Assembly (NCBI RefSeq): GCF_000495475.1
Contig: NZ_ASGZ01000057.1
Coordinates: 1-64,000, forward strand
From: Candidatus Halobonum tyrrellensis G22
GTDB lineage: Archaea; Halobacteriota; Halobacteria; Halobacteriales; Haloferacaceae
Length of the DNA stretch: 64,000 nucleotides
Direction of reading: 5' to 3'
The translations under genes were made by a program, and so were the position numbers. Shown one piece after another: positions 44,344 through 53,698 of this stretch. Position 1 is the first letter of the stretch. Each line of letters opens with the position of its first letter. The notes under the pieces were generated by a model. That model had not been told where the DNA came from, ran no database searches, and saw only the letters and a program-made list of their open reading frames with translations.

Positions 44344-45261
44344 CTAGCTCCCGGGACCGTCGACGGCCGCCTCGCGGGCGGCGCTCGCGCCGTGGGCGGC
44401 GTCCGTCCCGCCGACCGCGTCCGCGCCGCCGGCGACGACCGCCGGGTCGGGCGCGCCGCGGTACGCCCCGACGCCGACCGTCTCGTTGCCCGTCGCGGCG
44501 ACCCACCCGGGACCGCCGCCGCGGACCGCGACGCCGGCCGACTCCTCGAAGGAGTTGCCCGTCCAGCCGCCGGCGAACCACTCGTTGCGCCCCTCGTAGG
44601 TCACGAGCAGGTCGGCGGTCGCGTTCGCGGGCGCGTCGTACGAGAGGAAGTACCGCGTGCCGAACCGCCGGCAGGTGGCGCCCGGCGCCTCCAACTCGCC
44701 ACACTCCACGGTCGTCGCGTTCAGCCGCGGCGACAGCACCGGCTCGCTCCCCGCCGGGTCGCGGGTGTCGACCGGGTCGTCGCTCGCCCACCGCACCCCG
44801 ACGAGGTAGTAGTCGAGCGTCGTGACCGGCGTTCGGGTTCCGGTCCCGCTCGCGGGTCCGAGTCCGGGGGTCGCCGTCCCCTCGCCGGGGGTGAGGGGAC
44901 GGGGCGGCGGGCGGGTGTCGTAGTTCGGCTCCAACTCGTCGAACCGCAACGCGAGCATCGGCCCGTAGGTGGTGTTCTCGACGGCGAACTCCCAGTCGGG
45001 CGGCGCGTCGGTCACCGCGGCCGACCCGCCCGCGAGCGCGTCGCCCGCGGGGCTGGTGCCGTTTTCGACGGGTAACGGGAGGTACAGCGTGACGTTCGAC
45101 AGCGTCGCGGTCGGCTGGACGTACGCGCGGTACTCGTAGGTGTGGGCGTACGAGTCGGGGTTCGGCCGGAGGAACCCGTAGACGGCGACCCCGAACGCCC
45201 CGACCGCGACGAGAGCGACGGCGACCAGGACGACGACGACGAGTCGGAGACGGCGGTCCAT
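44344..45261 (-). CDS. Membrane-anchored extracellular protein, unknown
   Basis: This 305-residue protein has an N-terminal anchor helix (about 7-29, VVVVLVAVALVAVGAFGVAV) and then a long exterior part rich in Thr/Asn sequons (NVTL, NGTS, NTTY, NATT, NATA). Cys residues in ECGELEAPGATC may form a disulfide. The start at 45261 (MDRRLRLVV) puts positive charges before the helix. No known domain is recognised, and Ala/Gly/Asp-rich sequence fills the end. Confidence 0.75.
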   Translation of the reverse strand: MDRRLRLVVVVLVAVALVAVGAFGVAVYGFLRPNPDSYAHTYEYRAYVQPTATLSNVTLYLPLPVENGTSPAGDALAGGSAAVTDAPPDWEFAVENTTYGPMLALRFDELEPNYDTRPPPRPLTPGEGTATPGLGPASGTGTRTPVTTLDYYLVGVRWASDDPVDTRDPAGSEPVLSPRLNATTVECGELEAPGATCRRFGTRYFLSYDAPANATADLLVTYEGRNEWFAGGWTGNSFEESAGVAVRGGGPGWVAATGNETVGVGAYRGAPDPAVVAGGADAVGGTDAAHGASAAREAAVDGPGS

Positions 45262-45396
45262 GAGGGACGAGATGGGCGCGGACCGACAAAAGCGGTCCCT
45301 GGCCGACGCACGTCCGCCGGCGCACGGTCGCGGGCGGGTACCGACGACGCGCCGGCGGCACGTAGGCGACACGGCTAAGCCGCCCGCCGGAAACCC

Positions 45397-46185
45397 GTGT
45401 GTGTGTCACGGCCGCACACGCTGGGGCTGGTCGGGTACGGGCGGATCAACCGCGCGCTCGCGGCGTACGTCGCGGACGCGCCCGACTTCGAGGTCGAGTA
45501 CGTCCTCGTGCGGACGCCGACCGGCGACCTCCCGGACGGCGTGGAGACGACGGACCCGGCGGTTCTGACCGACCGCCCGGTCGACCTCGTGGTCGAGGGG
45601 GCGACCCCCGCCGCGGTCGGCGAGTTGGGGGAGCGAGCGCTCGAAGCCGCCGACCTGCTGGTGCTGTCGGGGTCGGCGTTCGTCGACCCCGACGTCGAGG
45701 CGCGGCTGACCGACGCGGCGGCGGCCAACGGCACCCGGGTGTACCTGCCGCACGCGGCGCTGCTCGGCATCGACGGCCTCTACGACGCCCGCGACGAACT
45801 CGACTCGGTGGCCGTCGACGCGACGAAGGCGCCCGACCACCTCGACTGGAGCTACACCGACGGCTCGCCCGACGACGTCGACGGCCGGACCGTCATCTAC
45901 GAGGGACCGACGCGCGGCCTCTGCGAGCGGTTCCCCCGCAACTTCAACTCCCACGCCGCGGTCGCGCTCGCGTCGCTCGGGCTGGACGACACCCGGTCGA
46001 GACTCGTCGCCGACCCCGAGGCTGAGGGGGCGACCCACGTCATCTCCGCGTCGGGCGAGGGGTTCGACCTGGAGATAACCCGCGAGAGCGACATCGAGGG
46101 GGTGACCGGCGACTACACGCTCGTGTCGCTGTGGGGGTCGGTCCGGCGCGTGCTCGACAGCGAAGGCGGGATCCGGTTCGTCTGA
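45397..46185 (+). CDS. nadX: L-aspartate dehydrogenase-like protein (NadX)
   Basis: This 262-residue protein has a Rossmann motif LGLVGYGRINRALAAY and the aspartate dehydrogenase C-terminal pattern (LLVLSGSAFVDP, TKAPDHLDWSY, YEGPTRGLCERFPRNFNSHA). The last segment carries the conserved Asn-Xaa-Asn and His. Such enzymes make iminoaspartate for NAD synthesis in organisms lacking NadB. A GTG at 45403 is an alternative start and fits a TATA-like GGCTAAG near 45373 equally well. Substrate assignment is by family. Confidence 0.82.
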   Translation: MCVSRPHTLGLVGYGRINRALAAYVADAPDFEVEYVLVRTPTGDLPDGVETTDPAVLTDRPVDLVVEGATPAAVGELGERALEAADLLVLSGSAFVDPDVEARLTDAAAANGTRVYLPHAALLGIDGLYDARDELDSVAVDATKAPDHLDWSYTDGSPDDVDGRTVIYEGPTRGLCERFPRNFNSHAAVALASLGLDDTRSRLVADPEAEGATHVISASGEGFDLEITRESDIEGVTGDYTLVSLWGSVRRVLDSEGGIRFV

Positions 46186-46261
46186 GCCGGGGGGCGGGGG
46201 GCCAGCGCGGGCGAGGCGGGCGGGACCGGGGTTTTACCTCCCCCGTCGGCCCACCCGAGGT

Positions 46262-47011
46262 GTGTCCCTCCCCGCGCTCCAGTCCGACCCCGCCGTGCCG
46301 TTCGGCGCCGCGATGGTCCTCGTCGGCGCCGTCGTCCTCGCCGTCTGCGCCCGGTACGTCTGGCGCGCGAGCGCGGTGGTTCGTGCGAGCGACGCGGACT
46401 CGCTCGACGGCGTCGCCGACGGGACGCTCGTCCGCGTCGCGGGCGAGACCCGCCGCGGCGACGCCGACCCGCTCGTCGCGCCGTTCAGCGGCGTCGACTG
46501 CGTCGCGCTCCGGTACGCCGTCGAGGAGCGCCGACTCTCGCCCGTCCTGCTCCCGTGGTACGTGACCGTCCACGAGACCGCCGGCGGCGACGGGTTCCGC
46601 GTGCGGACGGCGGCCGCGGCCGTCCCCGTCACCGCGCCCGCGGGGTCGGTCGTGCTCGACGAACGGACCGTCGCGACGGTCGGCCCGGACGACGACCCGC
46701 CCGAACGGGTCGCCCGGTGCGAACGCGCCGTGACGGCCGTCCCCGCCTCGACCGTCTGGCGCGACCCGCCCCGCCCGCTCGCACCGCTCGCCCGCGCGCT
46801 CTCGCTCGGGACGCGCCGGTACACCGAACGCCGGGCGTCGCCGGGCGACGAGGTGACGGTCGTGGGGCGCGCCGACGGGGCGGGCGTCGACCCGGTGGTC
46901 GTCTCCGACCGACCGCCCGGGGCGACGCTCTACCGGATGGCGCGGACCTCGCTCGCCGGGGTCGCGGCCGGTCTCGGGGGCGTCCTGCTGGGGGCGTTCC
47001 TGCTGGCGTAA
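46262..47011 (+). CDS. GIDE-domain membrane protein
   Basis: The 249 residues form a topology like the eukaryotic mitochondrial E3 ligase MULAN. There is an N-terminal helix (about 12-33), a central GIDE-like beta domain (GTLVRVAGETRRGDADPLVA, SGVDCVALRYAVEERR, APAGSVVLDE) and a C-terminal helix (ASLAGVAAGLGGVLLGAFLL-like). There is no RING finger. Archaeal and bacterial GIDE proteins have no established function. The GTG start at 46262 follows GGTTTTACC about 28 nt upstream. Confidence 0.75.
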   Translation: MSLPALQSDPAVPFGAAMVLVGAVVLAVCARYVWRASAVVRASDADSLDGVADGTLVRVAGETRRGDADPLVAPFSGVDCVALRYAVEERRLSPVLLPWYVTVHETAGGDGFRVRTAAAAVPVTAPAGSVVLDERTVATVGPDDDPPERVARCERAVTAVPASTVWRDPPRPLAPLARALSLGTRRYTERRASPGDEVTVVGRADGAGVDPVVVSDRPPGATLYRMARTSLAGVAAGLGGVLLGAFLLA

Positions 47012-47018
47012 CGCCGTC

Positions 47019-48050
47019 TCACGCCAGTCGAACCGGGTCGTCGACCCGCTCGACCGACACCCGGACCTCGTCGCCGACCGCGAACTCCGGGTCGCCCGCC
47101 TCCGGGCGCGTGACGAGTTTCGTCCCCCAGTCGCCGCGCGCGGCGAACAGCGACAGCCCCGTGACCCGCTCGCCGTTCGCACACACCGCGACGTCCCCCC
47201 ACGCCACGTCGCGTCCGTCGGCGGTTCCGACCCGTTCGCCGAGGAGTTCGACGCCGTCGGGCTCCGAACCGGCCGGGCCGTCCCCGCCGGCCGCCTCGCG
47301 GTCCGACGCCGCGGGCGGCCCGAACGTCCCGCCGGTGCCGTAGTGGGCGAGGCCGCCGTCGAGCGGGCGGCCGTCGGCCGACGCCAGCGCGGCGTACGCC
47401 GGGTCGGCGTCGCTCGCCGCCCCGTCGGGACCCGGCGCGTCGAGCAGGGCGTAGCTGTCGCCCGTCTCCACGACGGTCCCCCGGCCGTCCCACGCGACCG
47501 GCCGGACGGGTACGTCGACCGCGAGCGGGAGCGACCCCGACGCGCGGTACGGGTCGAGAGCCGGGTCGCGGAACTCGACGTGGACGTGGTCGTCGACCCA
47601 CGCGCCGAAGAAGCCCGAACGCACCGTCTCGCCCAGCGGGTCGCCGACGCCGACCCGGTCGCCCGCCGACACCGCGGGGTCGACGTGGAGCACCCGAGCG
47701 GTGTACGCGCCCGCGTCGAGCAGGATCAGGTGGTCGTGGTCGACCGCGTACGACCGGTCGGGACACCGCACCGTCCGCGTGTCGAGCACCTCGCCCGCGA
47801 CCGGCGAGTGGCCCACCCCGTCGGTCGGGTAGAGGTCGACCGCGCGCCCGCGGTCGTGAGCGGGGTACGGCGAGTTGTACAGCGAGAAGCGGGGGAACGG
47901 CGCGAGCGCGTCGGCCGGGAGCCCGACCGGGTCGGCGCCGGCCGACGCGTCCCCGACGGTCGCGTCCGCCGCGTCGGACCCCCCGGCACCGGCTCCACGA
48001 CCGCCGTCCGTGGCGTCGGTCGGCCCGCTCGCGGCCGTCCGGTCGTCCAT
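47019..48050 (-). CDS. M23-like (duplicated hybrid motif) domain protein
   Basis: In 343 residues, the segment PAHDRGRAVDLYPTDG, a beta-rich stretch (SPVAGEVLDTRTV, DDHLILLDAG-like text VDHDHLILLDAG) and DDHVHVEFRDP match the LytM/M23 zinc-peptidase fold, with possible metal ligands His, Asp and the HxH pair. There is no signal peptide or membrane helix, and the first ~40 residues are Ala/Gly/Asp low complexity. Archaea of this class have no murein, so the substrate cannot be peptidoglycan; it may be a non-catalytic or different hydrolase. It converges on the GIDE gene across 7 bp. Confidence 0.7.
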   Translation of the reverse strand: MDDRTAASGPTDATDGGRGAGAGGSDAADATVGDASAGADPVGLPADALAPFPRFSLYNSPYPAHDRGRAVDLYPTDGVGHSPVAGEVLDTRTVRCPDRSYAVDHDHLILLDAGAYTARVLHVDPAVSAGDRVGVGDPLGETVRSGFFGAWVDDHVHVEFRDPALDPYRASGSLPLAVDVPVRPVAWDGRGTVVETGDSYALLDAPGPDGAASDADPAYAALASADGRPLDGGLAHYGTGGTFGPPAASDREAAGGDGPAGSEPDGVELLGERVGTADGRDVAWGDVAVCANGERVTGLSLFAARGDWGTKLVTRPEAGDPEFAVGDEVRVSVERVDDPVRLA

Positions 48051-48102
48051 GCGTCCGGTGGGGGACGGAAGCGCTTAGGCTCCGCGGGTCCGACCCGCGG
48101 CC

Positions 48103-48894
48103 GTGATCCGGGTGTACCGCGGCCGGCGGGCGACCCGCGACGCCGACCTGAAAGCCACGGCCGCGGTGCTCGCGGCGGCCGCGGGGACGGGCGTCCCGGC
48201 GCTGCGCGTCTGGGCGCCGGGCAGACAACTCGCGTTCGGTCGGCGGGACGCGACCGAACCCGGCTACGAGCGCGCGAAGCGGGCGGCGCGCGAGCGGGGG
48301 TTCCCGCCGGTCGAGCGCTCGGTCGGCGGGCGCGCGGTGGCGTACGCCGGAACGACGCTGGCGTTCGCGCACGCGGTCCCGCTCGCCGACCCGCGGTCGG
48401 GGCTGGACGACCGTTACACGGCGGCGGTCGACACGCTCGTCGACGCGCTCGCGGGCGTCGGCGCCGACGTGGCCGCGGGCGAGCCGCCCGACTCGTTCTG
48501 TCCGGGCGCCCACTCGGTCCGTGCGGTCGGCGGCGGGAAGGTCGCGGGCGTCGCCCAGCGGGTGCGGCGAGGGGCGGCGCTGGTCGCGGGCTGCGTCGTC
48601 GTCGCCGAGCGGGCGGCGCTCCGGGACGTGCTGGTGCCGGTGTACGGCGCGCTCGGCGTCCCGCTCGACCCCGACTCCGTGGACTCGGTCGCGGACGCCG
48701 GCGGCCCCCGGAAGCCGGAGCGGGTCCGCGACGCTATCGAACGCGCGTTCGTCGCCGGGCGGACGGTCGAGCGGGCGGACGTACGCGAGGTTCCGCTCGA
48801 CGCGAGCGAGGGGTCGGCGGCTGGTGTCGACGGCGACAGCGGTGCCGGCGGCGACAGCAGCGACGGCGGCGACGAGACGGCGTCCGACGGGTGA
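48103..48894 (+). CDS. Lipoate-protein ligase A-like protein
   Basis: This 263-residue protein of the biotin/lipoyl-ligase fold has RVWAPGRQLAFGRRDA, SVGGRAVAYAGTTLAFAHAV and the lysine loop AVGGGKVAGVAQRVRRGA. It lacks the C-terminal accessory domain of bacterial LplA and ends in an acidic Gly/Ser tail. It may attach lipoate or octanoate to 2-oxoacid dehydrogenase or glycine-cleavage carriers, or act on another carboxylate. The start is the GTG at 48103, divergent from the M23-like gene. Confidence 0.8.
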   Translation: MIRVYRGRRATRDADLKATAAVLAAAAGTGVPALRVWAPGRQLAFGRRDATEPGYERAKRAARERGFPPVERSVGGRAVAYAGTTLAFAHAVPLADPRSGLDDRYTAAVDTLVDALAGVGADVAAGEPPDSFCPGAHSVRAVGGGKVAGVAQRVRRGAALVAGCVVVAERAALRDVLVPVYGALGVPLDPDSVDSVADAGGPRKPERVRDAIERAFVAGRTVERADVREVPLDASEGSAAGVDGDSGAGGDSSDGGDETASDG

Positions 48895-48997
48895 GGTGGC
48901 GCCCGGCGGGACCACGCGGGCGACACCGGCGGCTGCGTACGGCCGCCGCGACCCGCGACACTTACGGCCCGTCGCGGCGAGCGGCGGGTAGAGACAG

Positions 48998-50293
48998 ATG
49001 CTCTTTCGAGACGCCACGCTCGCGGACGGGCGGGTCCGGGACGTCCGGGTCGACGGCGGGGAGATAGCCGCCGTCGAGTCGGGGCTCGACCCGAACGGCG
49101 ACGAACGGGTCGTCGACGTCGGGGGACACCACCTCCTCCCGGGCGCCGTCGACGCGCACGTCCACTTCCGGGTGCCCGGCTACCCCCACAAGGAGGACTG
49201 GACCACCGGTTCGCGGTCGGCCGCCGCGGGCGGCGTGACCACGGTGGTCGACCAGCCGAACACCGACCCGCCGACGGTGACCGGCGCGGCGTTCGACGAC
49301 AAGGCCGGTCTGGCCGCCGACTCGCTGGTCGACTACGGTATCAACGGCGGCGTCACGCCCGAGTGGGACCCCGACTCGCTGTTCGACCGGCCGCTGTTCG
49401 CGCTCGGTGAGGTGTTCCTCGCCGACTCGACCGGCGAGATGGGTATCGAGGCGGACCTGTTCGCCGACGCCGTCGAACGCGCGGGCGCCGAGGGCGTCAC
49501 GGTGACCGTCCACGCCGAGGACGCCGACCTGTTCGACCAGTCCGCGCGCGACGGCGACGACGCCGACGCGTGGAGCGCCTACCGCACCCCCGAGGCGGAG
49601 GCGGCGGCGGTGGAACACGCGCTCGACGTCAGTTCGGACGCGGCCGCGGACGTCCACATCGCCCACACCTCGACGCCCGAGGGAGTCGACGCGGCGAGCG
49701 CGGGCGGCGCCACCTGCGAGGTGACGCCGCACCACCTGCTGCTCTCGCGGGACGACCTGAGCGAACTCGGAACGCTCGGCCGGATGAACCCGCCGTTGCG
49801 CGACGAAGCGCGCCGGGAGGCGCTGTTCGACCGGGTCGCCGACGGCACCGTCGACATCGTCGCCACCGACCACGCGCCCCACACGCGCGCCGAGAAGGAC
49901 GCCGACGTCTGGAGCGCGCCGTCGGGCGTCCCCGGCGTGGAGACGATGCTGCCGCTGCTGTTGAACGAGGCGCGCGAGGGCCGTCTCGGGGTCGAGCGGG
50001 TGCGCGACCTGACCGCCGCGACCCCCGCCGACGTGTTCGACCTGCCGCGGAAGGGCCGGGTCGAGACGGGCCGGGACGCCGACCTGGTGCTCGTGGACCT
50101 CGACGATCCCCGGCCGATACGCGGTTCCGACCTCCACTCCAACTGCGGGTGGACGCCGTTCGAGGGGCGCGACGGCGTGTTCCCGTCGCTGACGCTGGTC
50201 CGCGGGCGCGTCGCCTACGACGGCCGCGGCGACGACGAGGCGTTCGGCGACCCGGTCGGCGAGAACGTCCGGTCGGCGCCCGGCGGTCGGTAG
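48998..50293 (+). CDS. pyrC: Dihydroorotase
   Basis: This amidohydrolase of pyrimidine biosynthesis converts carbamoyl aspartate to dihydroorotate. In 431 residues, zinc ligands lie in DAHVHFRVPGYPHKEDW, the later HAED and AHTSTPEG, and the catalytic Asp in ATDHAPHTRAEK. The C-terminal composite domain (GRVETGRDADLVLVDLDDPR) is complete. ACACTTACGG near 48957 is a likely TATA region. It is the class I type, found as a single gene here. Confidence 0.93.
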   Translation: MLFRDATLADGRVRDVRVDGGEIAAVESGLDPNGDERVVDVGGHHLLPGAVDAHVHFRVPGYPHKEDWTTGSRSAAAGGVTTVVDQPNTDPPTVTGAAFDDKAGLAADSLVDYGINGGVTPEWDPDSLFDRPLFALGEVFLADSTGEMGIEADLFADAVERAGAEGVTVTVHAEDADLFDQSARDGDDADAWSAYRTPEAEAAAVEHALDVSSDAAADVHIAHTSTPEGVDAASAGGATCEVTPHHLLLSRDDLSELGTLGRMNPPLRDEARREALFDRVADGTVDIVATDHAPHTRAEKDADVWSAPSGVPGVETMLPLLLNEAREGRLGVERVRDLTAATPADVFDLPRKGRVETGRDADLVLVDLDDPRPIRGSDLHSNCGWTPFEGRDGVFPSLTLVRGRVAYDGRGDDEAFGDPVGENVRSAPGGR

Positions 50294-50359
50294 TCGGACG
50301 GTCCGTCCCCGCGGCGCCGGGGACGACGGCTTTTCCTCCGCGGCGACGCGACGACGCGT

Positions 50360-50896
50360 ATGGCCGGCAGTCACCCGCTCGTTGGCGTCGAGGAGTTCTG
50401 GGAGGAGGTCACGGACGAGACGGAGGCGACGGCGGCGGAGTACCGCGACGCCGGCTGGGAGGTGGTGACGCTCCACCCGGGCGACGTGACCGCGCTCCCG
50501 ACGGCGTCGGCCGACGCGGAGTCCGACCGGGTCGGTCTCGACGTGCTCGTCCCGAACGACGAGTTCGACGCGGTAGAGGACCTCGTCGCGGACGCGACGT
50601 TCGACGGGTACGACGCCTACCGCGCGGAGGAGGCGGACGTGGTGTTCCTCGTCGTCGCGATGACGGCCGCCGAGGCGGGAGCGGCGGTCGTCTTCCCGCT
50701 GTACTACGCCCGCTCGGAGGCGCGGACGATGCTCCGGCGGGCGGCCGAGGCGGGCGAGATGCGGACGTACGTCCGGCCGCTCGACGACGACCGGCGGGTG
50801 GTGTTCACCCACCGCGACCCGGAGAACCTCCTCCCCGAGGGGTTCGACGCCGAGTCGGGGGGCGACTCCGAGTCGAGGGCCGACTCCGAGGAGTGA
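50360..50896 (+). CDS. Conserved haloarchaeal protein, unknown
   Basis: This 178-residue soluble acidic protein starts MAGSHPLVGVEEFWEEVTDE. Its segments include EYRDAGWEVVTLHPGDVTAL, DVLVPNDEFDAVEDLV, DVVFLVVAMTAAEAGAAVVF and RTYVRPLDDDRRVVFTHRDP, which suggests an alpha/beta fold. It resembles a haloarchaeal family I remember as DUF7529, without certainty. GGCTTTTCCTCC about 30 nt upstream is a plausible promoter. The C-terminus is an acidic Ser/Glu tail. Confidence 0.75.
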   Translation: MAGSHPLVGVEEFWEEVTDETEATAAEYRDAGWEVVTLHPGDVTALPTASADAESDRVGLDVLVPNDEFDAVEDLVADATFDGYDAYRAEEADVVFLVVAMTAAEAGAAVVFPLYYARSEARTMLRRAAEAGEMRTYVRPLDDDRRVVFTHRDPENLLPEGFDAESGGDSESRADSEE

Positions 50897-51078
50897 GCGG
50901 GGGCCGGTCGGTCCGCGGTTCTCGGGGGCTGACACGGCGACGCCGTCGATCCGTCCGCCTCGAAACGCGGTTCCACGCGGGGCGCGGGCGTCGCACTACG
51001 GCGGCGCGCCCCGCGGCGGGAGTCAGCGCACGCGGTCGGTGGTCGCCCCCTCCCGTTTGAACCCTCGGCCGTCCCGCG

Positions 51079-51675
51079 CTACTCGAACCGAACCTCGTCG
51101 AGCGTCGTCGTCTCGCCAAACAGCCAGTCGGCGTGGTCGACCGCGTACGCCCGGTGGTCCGCCTCGATGTAGCCGAGGGCGTCCGCGACCACCACGGGTC
51201 GGTAGTCGCGGAGACCCGCGGAGCCGGCGGTGTGGAGGACGCAGACGTTGGCGAGCGTGCCGCAGATCAGGAGGTCGTCGACCCCGTGGCTGTCGAGCCA
51301 GCCGTCGAGGTCGGTGCGGTAGAAGGCGTCGTACGTGTGTTTCTCGACGACGTGGGCCGCGTCGTCGGTCGGGAGGTCGTCGACGAGGTCCGCCTCCCAC
51401 GTACCTTCCACGACGTGTTCCCCCCACCGCTCGAACTCGTCGTAGTAGTGGGTGTCGTCGAACTGCCCGGGCGGGTGGACGTCGCGGGTGTATATCACGG
51501 GGGTGCCGGCGTCGTGCGCCCGGCCGACGAGCGCGGCGACCGGGTCGATAGCGGCTTCGCTCGCGGGCGCGTGGAGGCTCCCGTCGGGGTGACAGAACCC
51601 GTTCTGCATGTCGACGACGACGACGGCGGTGCGGTCGGGGTCGAACGCCGCGGGGGGCGACGCTGCGTCGGACAT
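51079..51675 (-). CDS. Isochorismatase-family cysteine hydrolase
   Basis: The 198 residues carry the catalytic triad of nicotinamidase-like enzymes: Asp in AVVVVDMQNGFCHPDG, Lys in HVVEKHTYDAFYRTD and Cys in CGTLANVCVLHTA. Metal-binding positions are represented by YTRDVHPPGQFDD. It could be nicotinamidase (NAD salvage, together with the NAPRTase at 32.8 kb) or a related amidohydrolase. The ATG at 51675 removes an Arg-rich leader. Confidence 0.88.
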   Translation of the reverse strand: MSDAASPPAAFDPDRTAVVVVDMQNGFCHPDGSLHAPASEAAIDPVAALVGRAHDAGTPVIYTRDVHPPGQFDDTHYYDEFERWGEHVVEGTWEADLVDDLPTDDAAHVVEKHTYDAFYRTDLDGWLDSHGVDDLLICGTLANVCVLHTAGSAGLRDYRPVVVADALGYIEADHRAYAVDHADWLFGETTTLDEVRFE

Positions 51676-51872
51676 ACGCGGGCGTACGTCGGCCGCTCCC
51701 GTAAACGTCCGTGCGTCCGGCATGGTGAGTGCGGGCGGGCGGTCCGCGACGACGCTCCCCGGTCGACGGCCTTGGGGTCGTCGTCCGACGCACGCGACGA
51801 CGCTGCGGTCGGCGTACCACCATCGCACGCCCGTCGGACAAGGTACTTACACCCCCGGTGCCATTCGCGGAT

Positions 51873-53570
51873 ATGCGACGCTCGGCCCCGTCCCGTTCGG
51901 TGGTACGTGCCCTCTCGTTCGTCGTCGTCGTCTCGCTGGTTCTCTCGGCGACGTTCCCCGCGGCGCTCGCGGCGTCGGTGTCCGCGAACGGGTCCGCCGC
52001 GGTCGCGACGGCGTCGGCGGGTGAGGCGCCACAGGTAAACGCGCCGGACGACCCCGAGGAGGACGTGATCGGCTGGGAGAACGGCTACTGGTACAACGAG
52101 AGCATCGATGTCGACCAGTCGGACGGTCTCTCGGAGGCGGAGACCGAGGCGTTCGTCGCGCGGTCGATGGCGCGCGTCGAGTACCTCCGCGAGGCGGAGT
52201 TCAACCAGACCGTCCCGGTCGAGGTCATCTCCCGCGACGAGTACCGGAATAGCTCCGGGTCGGAGTCGACGAACACGACCGAGTTCGACCACTGGAACGA
52301 CCAGGTGTGGGAGGCGCTGTTCATCGTCGGCGAGTCGACCGGGTCGTCGTCCGCGCTCGGCGAGACCACCGGGTCGTCGGTCGCGGGCTACTACTCGCCG
52401 GTCGACGACGAGATCAAGGTGATCACGGACGACCCCGACACGCCGACGGTCAACAACGCCACGCTGGTCCACGAACTCGTCCACGCGCTCCAAGACCAGC
52501 GGTACGACCTGACCGACGCCGCCTACCGCGCCGACACCCAGGACGGCGAACTCGCGGTCGACGGGGTCGTCGAGGGCGAGGCCAACTACATCGAGGCGCG
52601 CTACTCCCAGCGCTGTGGCGACGAGTGGTCGTGCGTCAAACCGGCCGAGTCGGGCGGGAGCGGGAGCGGCGCCGACTTCAACCTCGGCGTCTACCTCACC
52701 ATCTTCAACCCCTACTCCGACGGGCCGGTGTACGTCGCCGACGTCGTCGAGGAGAGGGGGTGGGACGGGTTCGAACGGCGGTTCCGCAACCCCCCGAACT
52801 CGACCGAGCAGGTCATCCACGTGACCGACGAGGAGCCGGTTCCCATCGCGTTCAACAGCACGGCGCGCGACGGCTGGCAGACCTACTCGAGCCTCGGCGA
52901 GAACGGCTCCGACACGGCGGGTGAGGCGTCGATCTACGCGATGTTCTGGTACCAGGCGCGCGAGTACGGCGCGGACACGGTGAACCCGTCGGGGCTGTTC
53001 GAGACCACCTCCGAGTACGACGCGTACAACTACGACGCCGCGCCCTCGGCGGGGTGGGGGAACGACCGGGTGTTCCCGTACCACAACGGGACGGGCGAGG
53101 ACGCGGGGCACGGCTACGTCTGGGTGACCGAGTGGGACACCGAGTCGGACGCGACCGAGTTCCGGGAGACGTACGTGCGGATACTCGACGCTCACGACGT
53201 CGAGGAGACCGAAGAGGGGTACTACGAGATACCCGACGGCTCGTTCGCCGACACGTTCGCCATCGAGCAGAACGGCACCCGCGTCACGGTCGTCAACGGC
53301 CCCGACGCCGCGGCGGTGAGCGACATCCGGCCGTCGCTCTCGCCGACGAACGCGACGACGACCACCCGAGAGCCGACGGAGACGGAGACGACCGCGGCGG
53401 ACGACACGGCGACCCGGGAGCCGACGGAGACGGAGCCGACCACGACCGCCGACCCGACGACCAGCGAGACGCCGACCGGAGCCGAGACGACCACGACCGG
53501 CGCCGGGTTCGGGTTCGCCGTCGCGGCGCTTGCGGTCGCGCTCGCGGGCCTGCTCGCGCGCTTCCGCTGA
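51873..53570 (+). CDS. Hvo_1808 family surface protein, PGF-CTERM-type anchor
   Basis: The 565 residues begin with a Sec-type signal peptide (about 1-33). A large exterior domain contains the metalloprotease-like motif HELVHALQDQ at about 200, followed downstream by DGVVEGEANYIEARY, so a gluzincin-type zinc site with a distal Glu is plausible. A Thr/Glu/Pro-rich linker then leads to a C-terminal helix (GAGFGFAVAALAVALAGLLARFR) resembling the archaeosortase-processed PGF-CTERM tail. Many NxT/S sequons are present. The start ATG at 51873 lies ~27 nt after GTACTTACAC. A paralogue follows directly downstream. Confidence 0.85.
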   Translation: MRRSAPSRSVVRALSFVVVVSLVLSATFPAALAASVSANGSAAVATASAGEAPQVNAPDDPEEDVIGWENGYWYNESIDVDQSDGLSEAETEAFVARSMARVEYLREAEFNQTVPVEVISRDEYRNSSGSESTNTTEFDHWNDQVWEALFIVGESTGSSSALGETTGSSVAGYYSPVDDEIKVITDDPDTPTVNNATLVHELVHALQDQRYDLTDAAYRADTQDGELAVDGVVEGEANYIEARYSQRCGDEWSCVKPAESGGSGSGADFNLGVYLTIFNPYSDGPVYVADVVEERGWDGFERRFRNPPNSTEQVIHVTDEEPVPIAFNSTARDGWQTYSSLGENGSDTAGEASIYAMFWYQAREYGADTVNPSGLFETTSEYDAYNYDAAPSAGWGNDRVFPYHNGTGEDAGHGYVWVTEWDTESDATEFRETYVRILDAHDVEETEEGYYEIPDGSFADTFAIEQNGTRVTVVNGPDAAAVSDIRPSLSPTNATTTTREPTETETTAADDTATREPTETEPTTTADPTTSETPTGAETTTTGAGFGFAVAALAVALAGLLARFR

Positions 53571-53698
53571 GCGTCGGACCGACACGAGACCGACCTCCCG
53601 CACGGACGCCGCCGGAACGCGGACGCCGCGGACGCGCCGCCCCGCGGCCCCGACGATACGCCGACAACGCTTTTCCGTCCGCTCCCGTCGAGTCGTCC

